Of a stretch of DNA of 64,000 nucleotides, positions 10,311-18,925 are shown one piece after another (the first letter of the stretch is position 1; every line of letters begins with the position of its first letter). The stretch is from positions 62,001 to 126,000 of the forward strand of contig NZ_QUQV01000001.1 in the NCBI RefSeq assembly GCF_003400205.1, in the 5' to 3' direction. This DNA is from Bacillus sp. HNG. Lineage in GTDB: Bacteria > Bacillota > Bacilli > Bacillales > Bacillaceae_L. Both the position numbers and the translations under genes were made by a program. Below the pieces are notes generated by a model. The model was not told where the DNA came from. It saw only the letters and a program-made list of their open reading frames with translations, and did not search any database.

Positions 10311-10928
10311 ATGAAACAGCGAATTGTTTTAATTGGCGATAGTATTACGTGGTGGGGAATGAGTGAGAGTGATTCGATCGGAACTGGCTATGTACGTTTG
10401 CTACATGATTATTTGAAGGTTACCTACCCAAATAGGGATATGGACATTATAAACAAAGGGATTAGTGGTAATCGGATAACAGACCTAGCTGAGCGATGGG
10501 ACAATGATGTAATTTCCTATCAACCGGACTTTGTTTCGATCTCCATTGGGATCAATGATGTTTGGAGGCAAGTGGATTCTCCTGACATAGAACAAGTTTT
10601 ACCACATCGGTTTGAAGAAGTGCTTGAGCATCTTCTTATAAATACCAAGCAAAAAACCAATGCATCTATTATTTTAATGGAACCCACTGTTATATCAGAA
10701 GATATTCAGGGAAAAGGAAATATGATGTTAAAACCATATGTAGAAATTATCCATGAACTTGGAAAAAAACATAATGCAGTCGTCGTTCCAACCCATCAAG
10801 CGTTTCTTTCATTTTTAAAATATAAGAAGGAATTTCCGCTTACTATAGATGGTGTTCATATGAACACGACAGGGAATATGCTCATGGCAAAAACATGGAT
10901 ACAAGCAACAAAAGAGCTACTAGCGTAA
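10311..10928 (+). CDS. SGNH/GDSL-family hydrolase (putative carbohydrate esterase)
   Basis: Small serine esterase of about 205 residues. Block I IGDSIT carries the nucleophile Ser, block II NKGISGN the oxyanion Gly, block III SIGINDVWR the Asn, and block V DGVHMNTTG the Asp-His pair, so all catalytic blocks are present. ATG 10311 has a GGGGGA site about 5 nt upstream; the in-frame ATG at 10299 is the alternative start. It is the last gene of the operon, followed at once by a terminator. It probably removes acetyl or other acyl groups from sugar chains, completing debranching. No signal peptide. Confidence 0.88.
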   Translation: MKQRIVLIGDSITWWGMSESDSIGTGYVRLLHDYLKVTYPNRDMDIINKGISGNRITDLAERWDNDVISYQPDFVSISIGINDVWRQVDSPDIEQVLPHRFEEVLEHLLINTKQKTNASIILMEPTVISEDIQGKGNMMLKPYVEIIHELGKKHNAVVVPTHQAFLSFLKYKKEFPLTIDGVHMNTTGNMLMAKTWIQATKELLA

Positions 10929-10940
10929 CCTATGAATATC

Positions 10941-10981
10941 AAGGAGTAACTTTCTATTTGTGGTAGAGTTACTCCTTTTTA
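10941..10981 (+). terminator. Rho-independent terminator of the glycan operon
   Basis: An 11-bp perfect stem (10941-10951 with 10967-10977, AAGGAGTAACT arm) and a 15-nt loop are followed by a T-rich tail. It directly follows the SGNH gene. Confidence 0.85.
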
Positions 10982-11094
10982 TTTGTTTTACATTCTCCTA
11001 ATTATAAGTTTCATATGTTACCCAGAATCTAACACTTTTCGACACCTCCAAAAAGGTATAATGAGAAAAATGATTGAAATGGGAGGTTCGATTC

Positions 11095-11652
11095 TTGCTA
11101 GATTCTAGTCATGAGTTCTATTTAAGCAGTGCAGAAAAGCAGTTAATTTTAAAAGGGATCAGAAATGGATTAGAGCGTTTTTATAAAGATAGAGAGGGGA
11201 AATCCGCCCTCGTCACCGAAAGAAACTTCATCTCTAGACAACGCGCCTCTTATGTTTTCGACTCCGTCTACCATATCGCGAATCAACACCCAGAATTAAA
11301 TGTATCACCCGAAATTCGAACAGCAGGTCTATCCTATGAATATGTGTCGCTATTTTTTGAAACTCGAAAAATTGTCGTCACCTTCAGCCAAGTGAAGAGA
11401 CCAGAAGATCTACCAGAATACAGTGAATACCGAAATGAGTACACTGAAGGAAATCGCCTATACAATCCACAGCTTTCCTTTTTTCGGGAAGAGGATGAGT
11501 TTAATCTTAACATCTACAAACATCTTGTCGTCACCTTTAATGGTTCTCACGGACCGGATCCATTATTTGTATGGATTGGTGCGACAACTCCTGAACAGAA
11601 TGCGTGGATTTATCATGAAGAACTAACAGTAGATGTTAGTGTAGGTAGGTAA
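11095..11652 (+). CDS. Hypothetical protein (185 aa)
   Basis: Not recognised. TTG 11095 is preferred over TTG 11074 because GGGAGGT (11081-11087) lies 7 nt before it. The protein is soluble and polar, with helical N-terminal charges (SSAEKQLILKGIRNGLERF) and a beta-rich C-terminal half (YVSLFFETRKIVVTF, LVVTFNGSHGPDP). No transmembrane or catalytic motif is evident. It stands alone between the glycan-operon terminator and a tandem-repeat array that ends in its own terminator, so its transcript may carry the whole array as a 3' UTR. Confidence 0.6.
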   Translation: MLDSSHEFYLSSAEKQLILKGIRNGLERFYKDREGKSALVTERNFISRQRASYVFDSVYHIANQHPELNVSPEIRTAGLSYEYVSLFFETRKIVVTFSQVKRPEDLPEYSEYRNEYTEGNRLYNPQLSFFREEDEFNLNIYKHLVVTFNGSHGPDPLFVWIGATTPEQNAWIYHEELTVDVSVGR

Positions 11653-12009
11653 CCTGTGTAACCTTCAAAATCTTACATAAAAACTGGTGTTAAATAAGGG
11701 TTTTGGGATTTACCTAGTAAAAGTTACAAAACTAAATTCGTTTATGATAAGGCTTTTGGATGAACCTGGAAAAAGCCACAGCATAAAAGCAGTTTATGAT
11801 AACACTTTTGGATATGCTTGGAAATAAACCTTACATAAATGGTGTATTTGAAATGACTTTTGGTGATTATTGGTAAAACTTCGATTATAAAAGCAAGTTA
11901 TCATATAACTTTTGGGGATTTTTGGAAACAGCCTTATTATATATGGCTAATATAAGACGGTTTTTGGGTATTTCTGGTAAATCCGTTTACATAACTATTA
12001 CCCATTTCC
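11650..12009. repeat. 52-bp degenerate tandem array (about six units)
   Basis: A gene-free stretch of about 380 bp. The box TTTTGG recurs at 11701, 11754, 11806, 11858, 11910 and 11962, i.e. spacings of 53, 52, 52, 52 and 52. Within units, weaker boxes follow in the same order: TGGTAAA/TGGAAA, TTACATAAA or CATAAAAG, and a TTATGATAA-like element. Units are diverged, so this is not a recent duplication. 52 bp is about five helical turns. No ORF spans the array. Confidence 0.85.
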
Positions 12010-12033
12010 CAACTGTTTCACACCAATAATGAA

Positions 12034-12067
12034 GGAGACTGTGTTTCATCACAGTCTCCGTTTTTTA
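12034..12067 (+). terminator. Rho-independent terminator after the tandem array
   Basis: Perfect 10-bp stem GGAGACTGTG (12034-12043) with CACAGTCTCC (12050-12059), a 6-nt loop and a T6 run. The polarity is plus only. It could end a transcript from 11095 or an RNA made from the repeat array. Confidence 0.85.
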
Positions 12068-12086
12068 GTCCAATTTTAAATTGTGT

Positions 12087-12114
12087 TTGACAAAAAAGGT
12101 ACATAATATACAAA
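12087..12114 (+). promoter_or_regulatory. Possible sigma-A promoter of the FetA/FetB pair
   Basis: Perfect -35 TTGACA at 12087-12092; a weak -10 (TACAAA, 12109-12114) after 16 bp. It lies between the array terminator and the ABC gene. Confidence 0.35.
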
Positions 12115-12186
12115 ATGGATTGAAATTTTTCCAGTAAAGTGACCTATATGATATCTTATAGATATTGAGTTAAAGGAAGTGAACAC

Positions 12187-12915
12187 GTGCAAACATTAAA
12201 ACCAGCCATTCATTTTAACGGTGTGGATTTTCACGCGGACAATAAACATATTTTAAAAAAGATAACAGGTTCCTTTTACGAAGGAACCATTACGACCTTG
12301 GTTGGACCATCTGGAGCAGGGAAAACAACGTTACTAAAGCTTTGTAATGGTCTTTTGTCTCCAAGTAATGGTGAAATTTACGTAAAGGAAAAAAACATTG
12401 ATACATATGATCCGGTGGCATTGAGGAGAATTGTAGGAATTGCCCTGCAAAATGCTCCAATGATAAACGGGACAGTTTTTCAGAATTTAGCTTTACCACA
12501 GACACTTCAAGGTGAAAAGTTGGAAGAACAAACAGCGAAGGATCTATTAGAGGACGTTGGATTAGAAGAGGAGTTTTTACATCGAGATGTTCGAGATTTA
12601 TCAGGTGGACAGCGTCAAAAGGTATCTATTGCTCGCACGCTGGTGAATCATCCGAAAATCATGTTGTTGGATGAAATCACTTCGGCACTTGATCGAGTCT
12701 CTAAAACCGAAATCGAGGAACTGATTGTAAAAATTAATCAGAAGTACAAGGTAACCATGATCTGGATTACCCATAATCTCCAGCAAGCCATCGATATAGG
12801 GAACTATGTTTGGGTGTTAATGGAAGGGGAAGTTATTGAAACAGGGGAGAGTACCTTACTGAAATCTCCTACAACAGAAAAAGTACGACAATTTGTGAAG
12901 GGGGAGATGGCATGA
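12187..12915 (+). CDS. ABC transporter ATP-binding protein, FetA-like
   Basis: ATPase subunit, 242 residues. Walker A is GPSGAGKTT, the signature LSGGQRQKVSIAR, Walker B IMLLDEITSALD, and the switch His is in WITHNLQQ. The GTG start has AAAGGAAGTG upstream. It overlaps the next gene by 4 nt and is translationally coupled to it. That partner is of the UPF0014/FetB family, so the pair probably resembles the E. coli FetA-FetB exporter linked to iron homeostasis and oxidative stress. Metal specificity in this organism is not shown by sequence. Confidence 0.85.
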   Translation: MQTLKPAIHFNGVDFHADNKHILKKITGSFYEGTITTLVGPSGAGKTTLLKLCNGLLSPSNGEIYVKEKNIDTYDPVALRRIVGIALQNAPMINGTVFQNLALPQTLQGEKLEEQTAKDLLEDVGLEEEFLHRDVRDLSGGQRQKVSIARTLVNHPKIMLLDEITSALDRVSKTEIEELIVKINQKYKVTMIWITHNLQQAIDIGNYVWVLMEGEVIETGESTLLKSPTTEKVRQFVKGEMA

Positions 12916-13664
12916 GTACACTTGCATTGGCTATCGCTCTCATTTTTGTTCTCATCCCGATATTTTTATCGAAAACCTTTAACCTCGGCTTGGAAAAAGA
13001 CACTACGATTGCAGTTGTTCGTTCCATTATTCAGCTTTTTGCAGTTGGCTATATTTTAAAATTTGTCTTCGAGACGGAAAGTCTAATTTATATTTTTCTG
13101 ATGGTAGTTGTCATGATTGTTGCGGCTACACAAAATGCAAGGAAAAAGGGAAAGGCAATCAAGGGTATCACTTGGAAAATTGCTGCAACCTTGGTTTTTA
13201 TGGAAGTTCTCACCCAGGCTATTCTATTAGGATTTAAGATTACACCGGCAACCGCGCAATATATCATTCCAATCAGTGGTATGGTTGTCGGAAATTCGAT
13301 GGTGCTTGCGATCCTCTTTTTAAACAGATTCACAGCAGAGGTGGATGCACATCAAGAACAGACTGAGCTCATCCTATCCTTAGGTGGTACGCCAAAACAA
13401 GCGATTCATACACAGCTCATTACTTCAATTAAGGCGAGTATGATTCCAACCATCGAGAGTCAAAAAACAATCGGGCTTGTTCAGCTTCCAGGGATGATGA
13501 GTGGCCAAATTATTGCAGGCGCGAGCCCAATTCAAGCTGTTCAATTTCAATTGCTCGTTCTTTTTTTACTCTTAACAACAGCAGCTGTAACAAGTGTCAT
13601 GCTCGGATTCTTATCCTATCCAACATTATTTAACCAGCGCTTGCAGTTTCTGAAGATGAGATAG
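12912..13664 (+). CDS. ABC transporter permease, FetB-like (UPF0014)
   Basis: Integral membrane subunit, 250 residues, with about six to seven hydrophobic helices. Hallmarks are the early RSIIQLFAVGYIL segment, the central ISGMVVGNSMV, and the late MIPTIESQKTIGLVQLPGMM followed by SGQIIAG, all diagnostic of the UPF0014/FetB family. The start overlaps the ATPase gene (ATGA). It is the last gene of the pair. Family knowledge suggests iron or other metal export; this is not proven here. Confidence 0.88.
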   Translation: MSTLALAIALIFVLIPIFLSKTFNLGLEKDTTIAVVRSIIQLFAVGYILKFVFETESLIYIFLMVVVMIVAATQNARKKGKAIKGITWKIAATLVFMEVLTQAILLGFKITPATAQYIIPISGMVVGNSMVLAILFLNRFTAEVDAHQEQTELILSLGGTPKQAIHTQLITSIKASMIPTIESQKTIGLVQLPGMMSGQIIAGASPIQAVQFQLLVLFLLLTTAAVTSVMLGFLSYPTLFNQRLQFLKMR

Positions 13665-13682
13665 AACAAATTTAAAAACCAA

Positions 13683-13723
13683 AAATGCCTGAACCCTAGT
13701 GATATGAAAGGGATCAGGCATTT
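13683..13723. terminator. Inverted repeat after fetB-like gene
   Basis: Stem AAATGCCTGAaCCC with GGGatCAGGCATTT, loop of about 13 nt, only a weak T tail. Probably a terminator serving the convergent genes on both sides. Confidence 0.55.
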
Positions 13724-13799
13724 AATCTATTATGTAACAGGCAACCTAATCAACCAACTAGGTTTCCTAGCTTATTTTCGAAAGTCAATGAAACACAAT

Positions 13800-14501
13800 T
13801 TAATACTTAAACACATGTCGTCCAATTTTCACAGCAGTTGTCCTTGAATCCAGCCAACGACTTGTGGCAATGGTAGGGTTGTAGAAGAACAACGCTTCTT
13901 TCGCAATATATCTCATTTCAGTTAGTGCTGCTTGCACAGCTCGTTTCGATTCTTCATCTGCAGGTTTATTAATAGCACCATTTCGTACTGGTTGGAACTG
14001 ACCACGCTGATAAATGACACCTCGAATTGTGTCAGGGAATTTTGGGCTTTCTAAACGATTTAATACGACCGCCGCCACTGCAACTTTTCCTTCAAATGGT
14101 TCCGCTTGAGCCTCAGCTCGTACAATTCTCGCTAATAAGTCTAACTCTTCAGTAGAAAAAGAATAACTACTTGAAACACTTTTAACCTCCGTCACAACTT
14201 GCTCTGTTTTTACCGTTTCTTTCGGTGCAACAACAACTTCTTCTATTTTCTCAACATTCATTCCTTCAAATAATGTTGGCCCATGATCATTCGTTACTTC
14301 CGTATTTATTTTCTCCCCGACAACAATCAGGTCTAAATTTTCTACTTGTGGGTTCATTACTGCTAATTCATTCAATGTCATACCATGCTTTCGTGCAATT
14401 TCAGACATCGTGTCACCTTTTTGAACTGTATAGGCAAACGCTTGATCCGCAAAAAATAGAGATGCTATAAAGATTGCTAGTCCAAATATTATTTTTTTCA
14501 T
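13800..14501 (-). CDS. LysM plus SleB/CwlJ-type cell wall hydrolase
   Basis: Secreted peptidoglycan hydrolase, about 233 residues. The start at 14501 (MKKIIFG) is chosen because AGGAGG (14511-14516) is 9 nt away; two other ATGs sit too close. Residues 1-23 form a signal peptide (LAIFIASLFFADQAFAYT). One LysM domain follows (about 24-68, YTVQKGDTMSEIARKHG), then a linker and the Hydrolase_2 domain (about 110-233) with ARIVRAEAQAEPFEGKVAVA carrying the catalytic-type Glu. The architecture matches B. subtilis YkvT more than SleB itself. Role in cortex lysis or wall turnover is inferred. Confidence 0.85.
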   Translation of the reverse strand: MKKIIFGLAIFIASLFFADQAFAYTVQKGDTMSEIARKHGMTLNELAVMNPQVENLDLIVVGEKINTEVTNDHGPTLFEGMNVEKIEEVVVAPKETVKTEQVVTEVKSVSSSYSFSTEELDLLARIVRAEAQAEPFEGKVAVAAVVLNRLESPKFPDTIRGVIYQRGQFQPVRNGAINKPADEESKRAVQAALTEMRYIAKEALFFYNPTIATSRWLDSRTTAVKIGRHVFKY

Positions 14502-14679
14502 AGTCATAGTCCTCCTAGTCATAGTATTACTGGGTAACTCTCTATGACTCATTTCTATGAACTAAAAAAGTAGATTAGTATTACAGTTTCGTTACAGGTA
14601 GATTACATCTTGTCTATCTTACAAAAACTAAAAAAAAGGATGGTTCTCTTATGATTAAGAGAACCATCCCAATTCGATA

Positions 14680-16251
14680 TTAAATACTCAATTGTAACAA
14701 ATCTTCTAACGTATTCACATTGTCCAATTTGGGAGCTTTAACATCCACATATTTTTCTGAGTTCGTTATGACTATAGGAGTGGTCGTTTCATAACCAGCT
14801 TCTTTGATTTGTTGTAAGTCAAAGGTAATCAGTAAATCTCCACGTTTCACATGGTCACCTTGTTTTACATGTGGTTGGTAATACTGACCTTTCAACTTTA
14901 CGGTATCAATCCCGATACAAATTAAAATTTCTGCTCCATCTTTTGATGTGACTCCAATAGCATGACCAGTTGGGAAGATAGTAGTGACAATTCCATCTAC
15001 TGGAGACACGACTTTTCCATCTTCAGGTTCAATTGCGACTCCTTTTCCGACAGATTCTGTAGAGAAAATAGGGTCTTTGATAGCCGTTAATGGTACTACC
15101 TTACCGTGTAATGGGCTACTAATCTTTTCTGGTCTTACAATAATTAAATTATAATTATCTCTTGCTTTTTCTGTTTTACCTTCAAATCCAAATACATAGG
15201 TGAAAATAAAACCTAATGCAAACGCAACAGCAATACCAATTAAAAATGGCAAGATAGGGCTGAAAGCAGGAATTGAAAGAACACTTGGAAGAACAAATGA
15301 ATTCATTGCTACACCTAGGCTACCATTGATTGCCCCACCAACGGCTGATGCAATTAAGACATAAACCATCGTTTTTTTATAACGTAAAATAATTCCATAG
15401 TTGATTGCCTCAGTTGTTCCAGCTAAAGAACCTGGAACGATACCGCTTGCAGCAAGTGCTTTCAAATCTTTGTCTATTGTTTTCAGAAAGACCGCAATAC
15501 CAATTCCAATTTGGGCAAATGGAGCTGCTGCAGCCATCCCGATAATTGGGTCTGGACCTGTTGCAAGGTTTGCGATTGCTAGTGGAATAATTGTCCAATG
15601 TAAACCTGCAATCGTTAAGAATGTCCAAGCTCCTCCGAGCACAGCACCTGCTAATAAACCGCTTTTATCACTTAGGAACGTAATCAATGTACCTAGACCT
15701 TCTCCTAGTAATGTCCCGATTGGTCCAAATACAATAAGGGTTAGGGGAACAATTATAACAAGAGATATCAATGGATTCATAAATAATTGAATATCTTTAT
15801 AAATGACTTTTTTCAAGATTCTTTCTAGCCCTGCGTAAGCAAAAATGGCCATAAAAATAGGGAAGACAGTTGACGAATAATCAGAAAGTAAAACAGGTAG
15901 TCCAAAAAATTCAAGTGAGTCAACACCATTTTCAACAAGATGAACAATTTCAGGACTTAAAATTGAAACACCAATAACTCCACCCACATAACCGTTTGCA
16001 CCTAATTTTATTGCGATTGAGATCCCAAGAAAAACGGGAAGAAAGTGGAACACTGCATCACCAGCTGCAGATAGAACAATGTATGAACCGTTTTCTTTAG
16101 AAAGCCAACCAAGCATGACAAGTACGGATAACATCGCTTTCAAAAGACCGGCACCCGCAAGAATTCCTATGATAGGAGCAAAGCTTCCGGAAATAACATC
16201 TAAAACCATTGATAATTTCGATTGTTCTTTATTTTTCGTTGTATGATTCAT
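14680..16251 (-). CDS. PTS-type sugar permease, IIC-IIA fusion lacking IIB
   Basis: 523 residues: beta-glucoside/glucose-type IIC membrane domain (about 1-370, ten or so hydrophobic segments; GLHWTIIPLA and GTTEAINYG are substrate-site motifs) followed by a crr-type IIA domain (about 385-515). BglP-type proteins normally start with a IIB domain of about 80 residues holding the phospho-cysteine; here the protein starts directly with IIC. In IIA the first histidine is kept (H430 in GHAIGV), but the phosphorylated one is Cys445 (LICIGIDTV, codon 14917-14919). The usual TEP of IIC reads TEA. It may work as a non-phosphorylating transporter or sensor, or depend on a partner in trans. It is divergent from an AraC regulator. 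Confidence 0.85.
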   Translation of the reverse strand: MNHTTKNKEQSKLSMVLDVISGSFAPIIGILAGAGLLKAMLSVLVMLGWLSKENGSYIVLSAAGDAVFHFLPVFLGISIAIKLGANGYVGGVIGVSILSPEIVHLVENGVDSLEFFGLPVLLSDYSSTVFPIFMAIFAYAGLERILKKVIYKDIQLFMNPLISLVIIVPLTLIVFGPIGTLLGEGLGTLITFLSDKSGLLAGAVLGGAWTFLTIAGLHWTIIPLAIANLATGPDPIIGMAAAAPFAQIGIGIAVFLKTIDKDLKALAASGIVPGSLAGTTEAINYGIILRYKKTMVYVLIASAVGGAINGSLGVAMNSFVLPSVLSIPAFSPILPFLIGIAVAFALGFIFTYVFGFEGKTEKARDNYNLIIVRPEKISSPLHGKVVPLTAIKDPIFSTESVGKGVAIEPEDGKVVSPVDGIVTTIFPTGHAIGVTSKDGAEILICIGIDTVKLKGQYYQPHVKQGDHVKRGDLLITFDLQQIKEAGYETTTPIVITNSEKYVDVKAPKLDNVNTLEDLLQLSI

Positions 16252-16276
16252 AGTAGTACCTCACAATTTTCTAAGA

Positions 16277-16293
16277 TTATCAAGCGTTTTCAA
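16277..16293. promoter_or_regulatory. cre-like site between permease and AraC gene
   Basis: TTGAAAACGCTTGATAA on the minus strand keeps the TGAAAACGCTT core of a CcpA cre box, with mismatches at its right end. It lies just upstream of the permease start and next to the divergent promoter, as expected for catabolite control. Confidence 0.4.
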
Positions 16294-16298
16294 AAGAA

Positions 16299-16328
16299 TT
16301 GCTTCTTGTATTATGATATTAGTATAAT
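16299..16328 (+). promoter_or_regulatory. Likely sigma-A promoter of the AraC regulator
   Basis: TTGCTT (16299-16304), 18-bp spacer, perfect TATAAT (16323-16328). The predicted transcript start is near 16335. This makes the ATG at 16338 almost leaderless and supports the downstream TTG 16395. Confidence 0.55.
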
Positions 16329-16394
16329 AAATACGTCATGATACAATGTAGGATTATTTTGATAAAATTAGGACATATTGTGAGGATTCGTGTT

Positions 16395-17579
16395 TTGGAA
16401 ACATCTACTATTATTTCAACAGCAATAAAGTTACATTATATTACAGATTTAAATAGTTATGTATTGGATGAGGAGGGCTCGTTGTTGCAGCGTCAGGAAC
16501 TGGTGCAACTTCCTCTGTTTATGCATGAAACGCGTGATGCAGCTTTTAAAACGTTATCCACAATGAGGGAGAACCAGGTCTATATTTTGCATAATGAATG
16601 GGATCTTCAATTTTTCGGATATGCTCTTCGTGGAAATGGAGTGAAATGGTGTATTCTATTAGGACCTTTTTATGAAAAAGCGCCTGATTTTTTTAAGATA
16701 TCGAGAGAACATCATTTATCTCGAACCGAGAGTGAAGAATTGCGGAATGTTGCTAACAAAATCTCAATTCTTACAGGAGAGAAAATTAAAAGCTTTACAA
16801 GTGTTTTACAGCAATTTCGAAGTTTGATGGAGAAGACAGCTCCAGTAGTCATTGATTATAGTCATAAACAAGAGCGGAATGTCAGCCAAACAACAAAGGA
16901 GGAAATCAACCAAATTGAATTGGTTGAATTACGCTATAAAATTGAAAAGGATTTTGTGCGAGCGGTGGAAACGGGGAACAAAAAGCAAGCCTTACAATTA
17001 ATCAATTCAAATAATCTCCTATTTTCGTTTGCAGAGCGATTTCCAAATCAACCAATTAGAAGGGTTAAAAATAATCTAATTGTCTTGAATACACTATTAC
17101 GTACGGCTGCGAGAAAAGGGCAAGTGGCATCTATATTGGTCCATCGAATTTCTGAGGACTATGCTCTTAAGATAGAACAGGTAGATCAATTGGGAATGCT
17201 TTATCAAATCGAAGATCAGATGATCGGGGATTATTGTGATTTAGTACAGTCTCACTCATTAAAACAGTACTCAATTATTATCCAAAAGGTCATTGAACAT
17301 ATAACAAGCTACTACGATCAGCAAATAAATATTGAAAACCTAGCCGAGCAAAATGAGATAAATGTTAGTCATCTTTCAAGGAAGTTTAAACAGGAGACAG
17401 GTTATACCATAACAGGCTTTCACCAAATGCTTCGAATTAACCAAGCTAAATTTTTACTTGAAACAGAAAATCTCTCGATTGAGGATATTTCCTGGATGGT
17501 GGGATATGATGACCCCTCTTATTTTACGAGAGTTTTTAAAAAGGAAACAGGTATGACACCCACTCAATTTAGAAAATAA
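16395..17579 (+). CDS. AraC-family transcriptional regulator
   Basis: About 394 residues from TTG 16395, which has GAGGA 8 nt upstream; upstream in-frame starts (ATG 16338, GTG 16380) lack a good site. The C-terminal 100 residues hold the two helix-turn-helix units (IENLAEQNEINVSHLSRKF and SIEDISWMVGYDDPSYFTRVF) with the terminal TPTQFRK. The N-terminal 290 residues are an uncharacterised sensor region of the type seen in Firmicute AraC proteins paired with sugar transporters. It is divergent from the IIC-IIA permease and probably controls it. Confidence 0.85.
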   Translation: METSTIISTAIKLHYITDLNSYVLDEEGSLLQRQELVQLPLFMHETRDAAFKTLSTMRENQVYILHNEWDLQFFGYALRGNGVKWCILLGPFYEKAPDFFKISREHHLSRTESEELRNVANKISILTGEKIKSFTSVLQQFRSLMEKTAPVVIDYSHKQERNVSQTTKEEINQIELVELRYKIEKDFVRAVETGNKKQALQLINSNNLLFSFAERFPNQPIRRVKNNLIVLNTLLRTAARKGQVASILVHRISEDYALKIEQVDQLGMLYQIEDQMIGDYCDLVQSHSLKQYSIIIQKVIEHITSYYDQQINIENLAEQNEINVSHLSRKFKQETGYTITGFHQMLRINQAKFLLETENLSIEDISWMVGYDDPSYFTRVFKKETGMTPTQFRK

Positions 17580-17590
17580 AAGGGGCGATT

Positions 17591-17625
17591 CCTTGGCTAA
17601 GGGTGCCAAGAGAACCGTCCCCGTG
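17591..17625. repeat. REP-like GGGGACGGTTC element (copy 1)
   Basis: Contains the minus-strand word CCACGGGGACGGTTCT next to a short CTTGGC/GCCAAG inverted repeat. The same GGGGACGGTTC core recurs at 54680-54690. Words of this kind are familiar as short interspersed REP-like sequences in Bacilli. No transposase is adjacent. Confidence 0.45.
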
Positions 17626-17626
17626 G

Positions 17627-18787
17627 TTATTTGTTCGCAAATTCTTTTTTAATCTTTTCTAGAAGTTGTGGCTCGGTTAAAATTTTATAGCCGGTAAGGG
17701 CCATGGTTTTGGCACCGAGGATCATGGCTTCTTTCCCTTGATTGCTTAAGGCAGCTTCTCGGAAACCATGTGTGTGACATGCAAATGGTTCATCACATAT
17801 TTTTATATACGGATGGATGGAAGGGACGACATGGCTTACATTGCCCATATCAAGTGAACCACCTTCAGCGCGTTCATGAATTTCTTCCGGATTTACCCCT
17901 AAATCGATTAATGTATCAGTAAAGGCATCTGAAAAAGTTTCATTTGTAACCATGTCATCATAGGAAAATTCATAAAATGACCAATCCATTGTTGCGCCTG
18001 TTTGGAGGGCAGCACCTTGGGCACATTTTTTTACTTTTTCCACAAGCTCGTTTACATAAGTACGAGAAGCAGCGCGAACATAGAATTGTGCCACTGCATA
18101 ATCCGGTACGATATTTGCAGCTTTTCCACCTTCAGAAATTATTCCATGAATACGTGCGTCTGATGTAATATGCTGTCTTAACGCATTGATGCTACTAAAT
18201 GTTTGGAGGACCGCATCAAGGGCATTGATTCCTTCATGTGGGGCTGCTGCTGCATGTGCCGCTTTTCCGAAAAACTCAAATTGGATGGCATCCATAGCTA
18301 GGGATGCACCGCTTTTTTCGTAGTGGCTCAGCGGGTGGACCATCATGGCTACATCGAGATGATCGAAGATACCTTGTTCCGCCATTGTTACCTTTCCACC
18401 TTTTGTTTCTTCAGCTGGTGTACCGTACACAATCACTTTACCGCCTGTTTCATGAATTACCTTTGACAAGCCAATTCCAGCCGCAATTCCCATCGTTCCG
18501 ATTAAGTTGTGTCCGCAAGCATGACCTAGTTCAGGTAAGGCATCATATTCCGACATAATCCCAATTGTTGCACCTGGTTTACCACTGTCAAATGTCGCTT
18601 CAAACGCAGTAGGGAGACCAGCAGTTCCAATTTCTACATTAAATTTATGTTTTTTGAGCTCGTCCGTTAATATTTTACAAGCTTTAAATTCTTCATGACC
18701 TAGCTCAGGGTTTGCCCCAATATATGCACTGATTTCGTAAAAACGATCTTTATTTTCTTCGATAGCCGCTAGTATTTCTGCTTTCAT
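17627..18787 (-). CDS. M20 family amidohydrolase / metallopeptidase
   Basis: 386 residues, M20D type, expected to hydrolyse an amide bond in N-acyl amino acids or p-aminobenzoyl-glutamate-like compounds using two metal ions. The metal site begins GHACGHNLIGT, followed by YGTPAEETKGGK with the catalytic Glu pair; a later His is in MMVHPLSHYE. The inserted dimerisation domain is about residues 180-290. ATG 18787 has a CAGGGGC site upstream. No signal peptide. It is single-gene and not clearly linked to its neighbours; the substrate is unknown. Confidence 0.85.
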   Translation of the reverse strand: MKAEILAAIEENKDRFYEISAYIGANPELGHEEFKACKILTDELKKHKFNVEIGTAGLPTAFEATFDSGKPGATIGIMSEYDALPELGHACGHNLIGTMGIAAGIGLSKVIHETGGKVIVYGTPAEETKGGKVTMAEQGIFDHLDVAMMVHPLSHYEKSGASLAMDAIQFEFFGKAAHAAAAPHEGINALDAVLQTFSSINALRQHITSDARIHGIISEGGKAANIVPDYAVAQFYVRAASRTYVNELVEKVKKCAQGAALQTGATMDWSFYEFSYDDMVTNETFSDAFTDTLIDLGVNPEEIHERAEGGSLDMGNVSHVVPSIHPYIKICDEPFACHTHGFREAALSNQGKEAMILGAKTMALTGYKILTEPQLLEKIKKEFANK

Positions 18788-18925
18788 AATGCCCCTGCTT
18801 TCTTTTTATAAGTCTTCTATGGATTATTATAAAACACGATGCATAAAAATTCAACAAAACTACTTGGTTACTATACTATTTTTATATAATTAATGAAAGT
18901 TAGTAAAAAATAGGCACTAGCACAT

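Noticed and set aside
11650-12009. CRISPR or coding repeat
   Set aside because: The units are degenerate over their whole length with no repeat/spacer alternation, and no open frame spans them.
15401-15790. Antisense 129-codon frame inside the permease gene
   Set aside because: It mirrors the permease codons, is compositionally odd and has no ribosome site.
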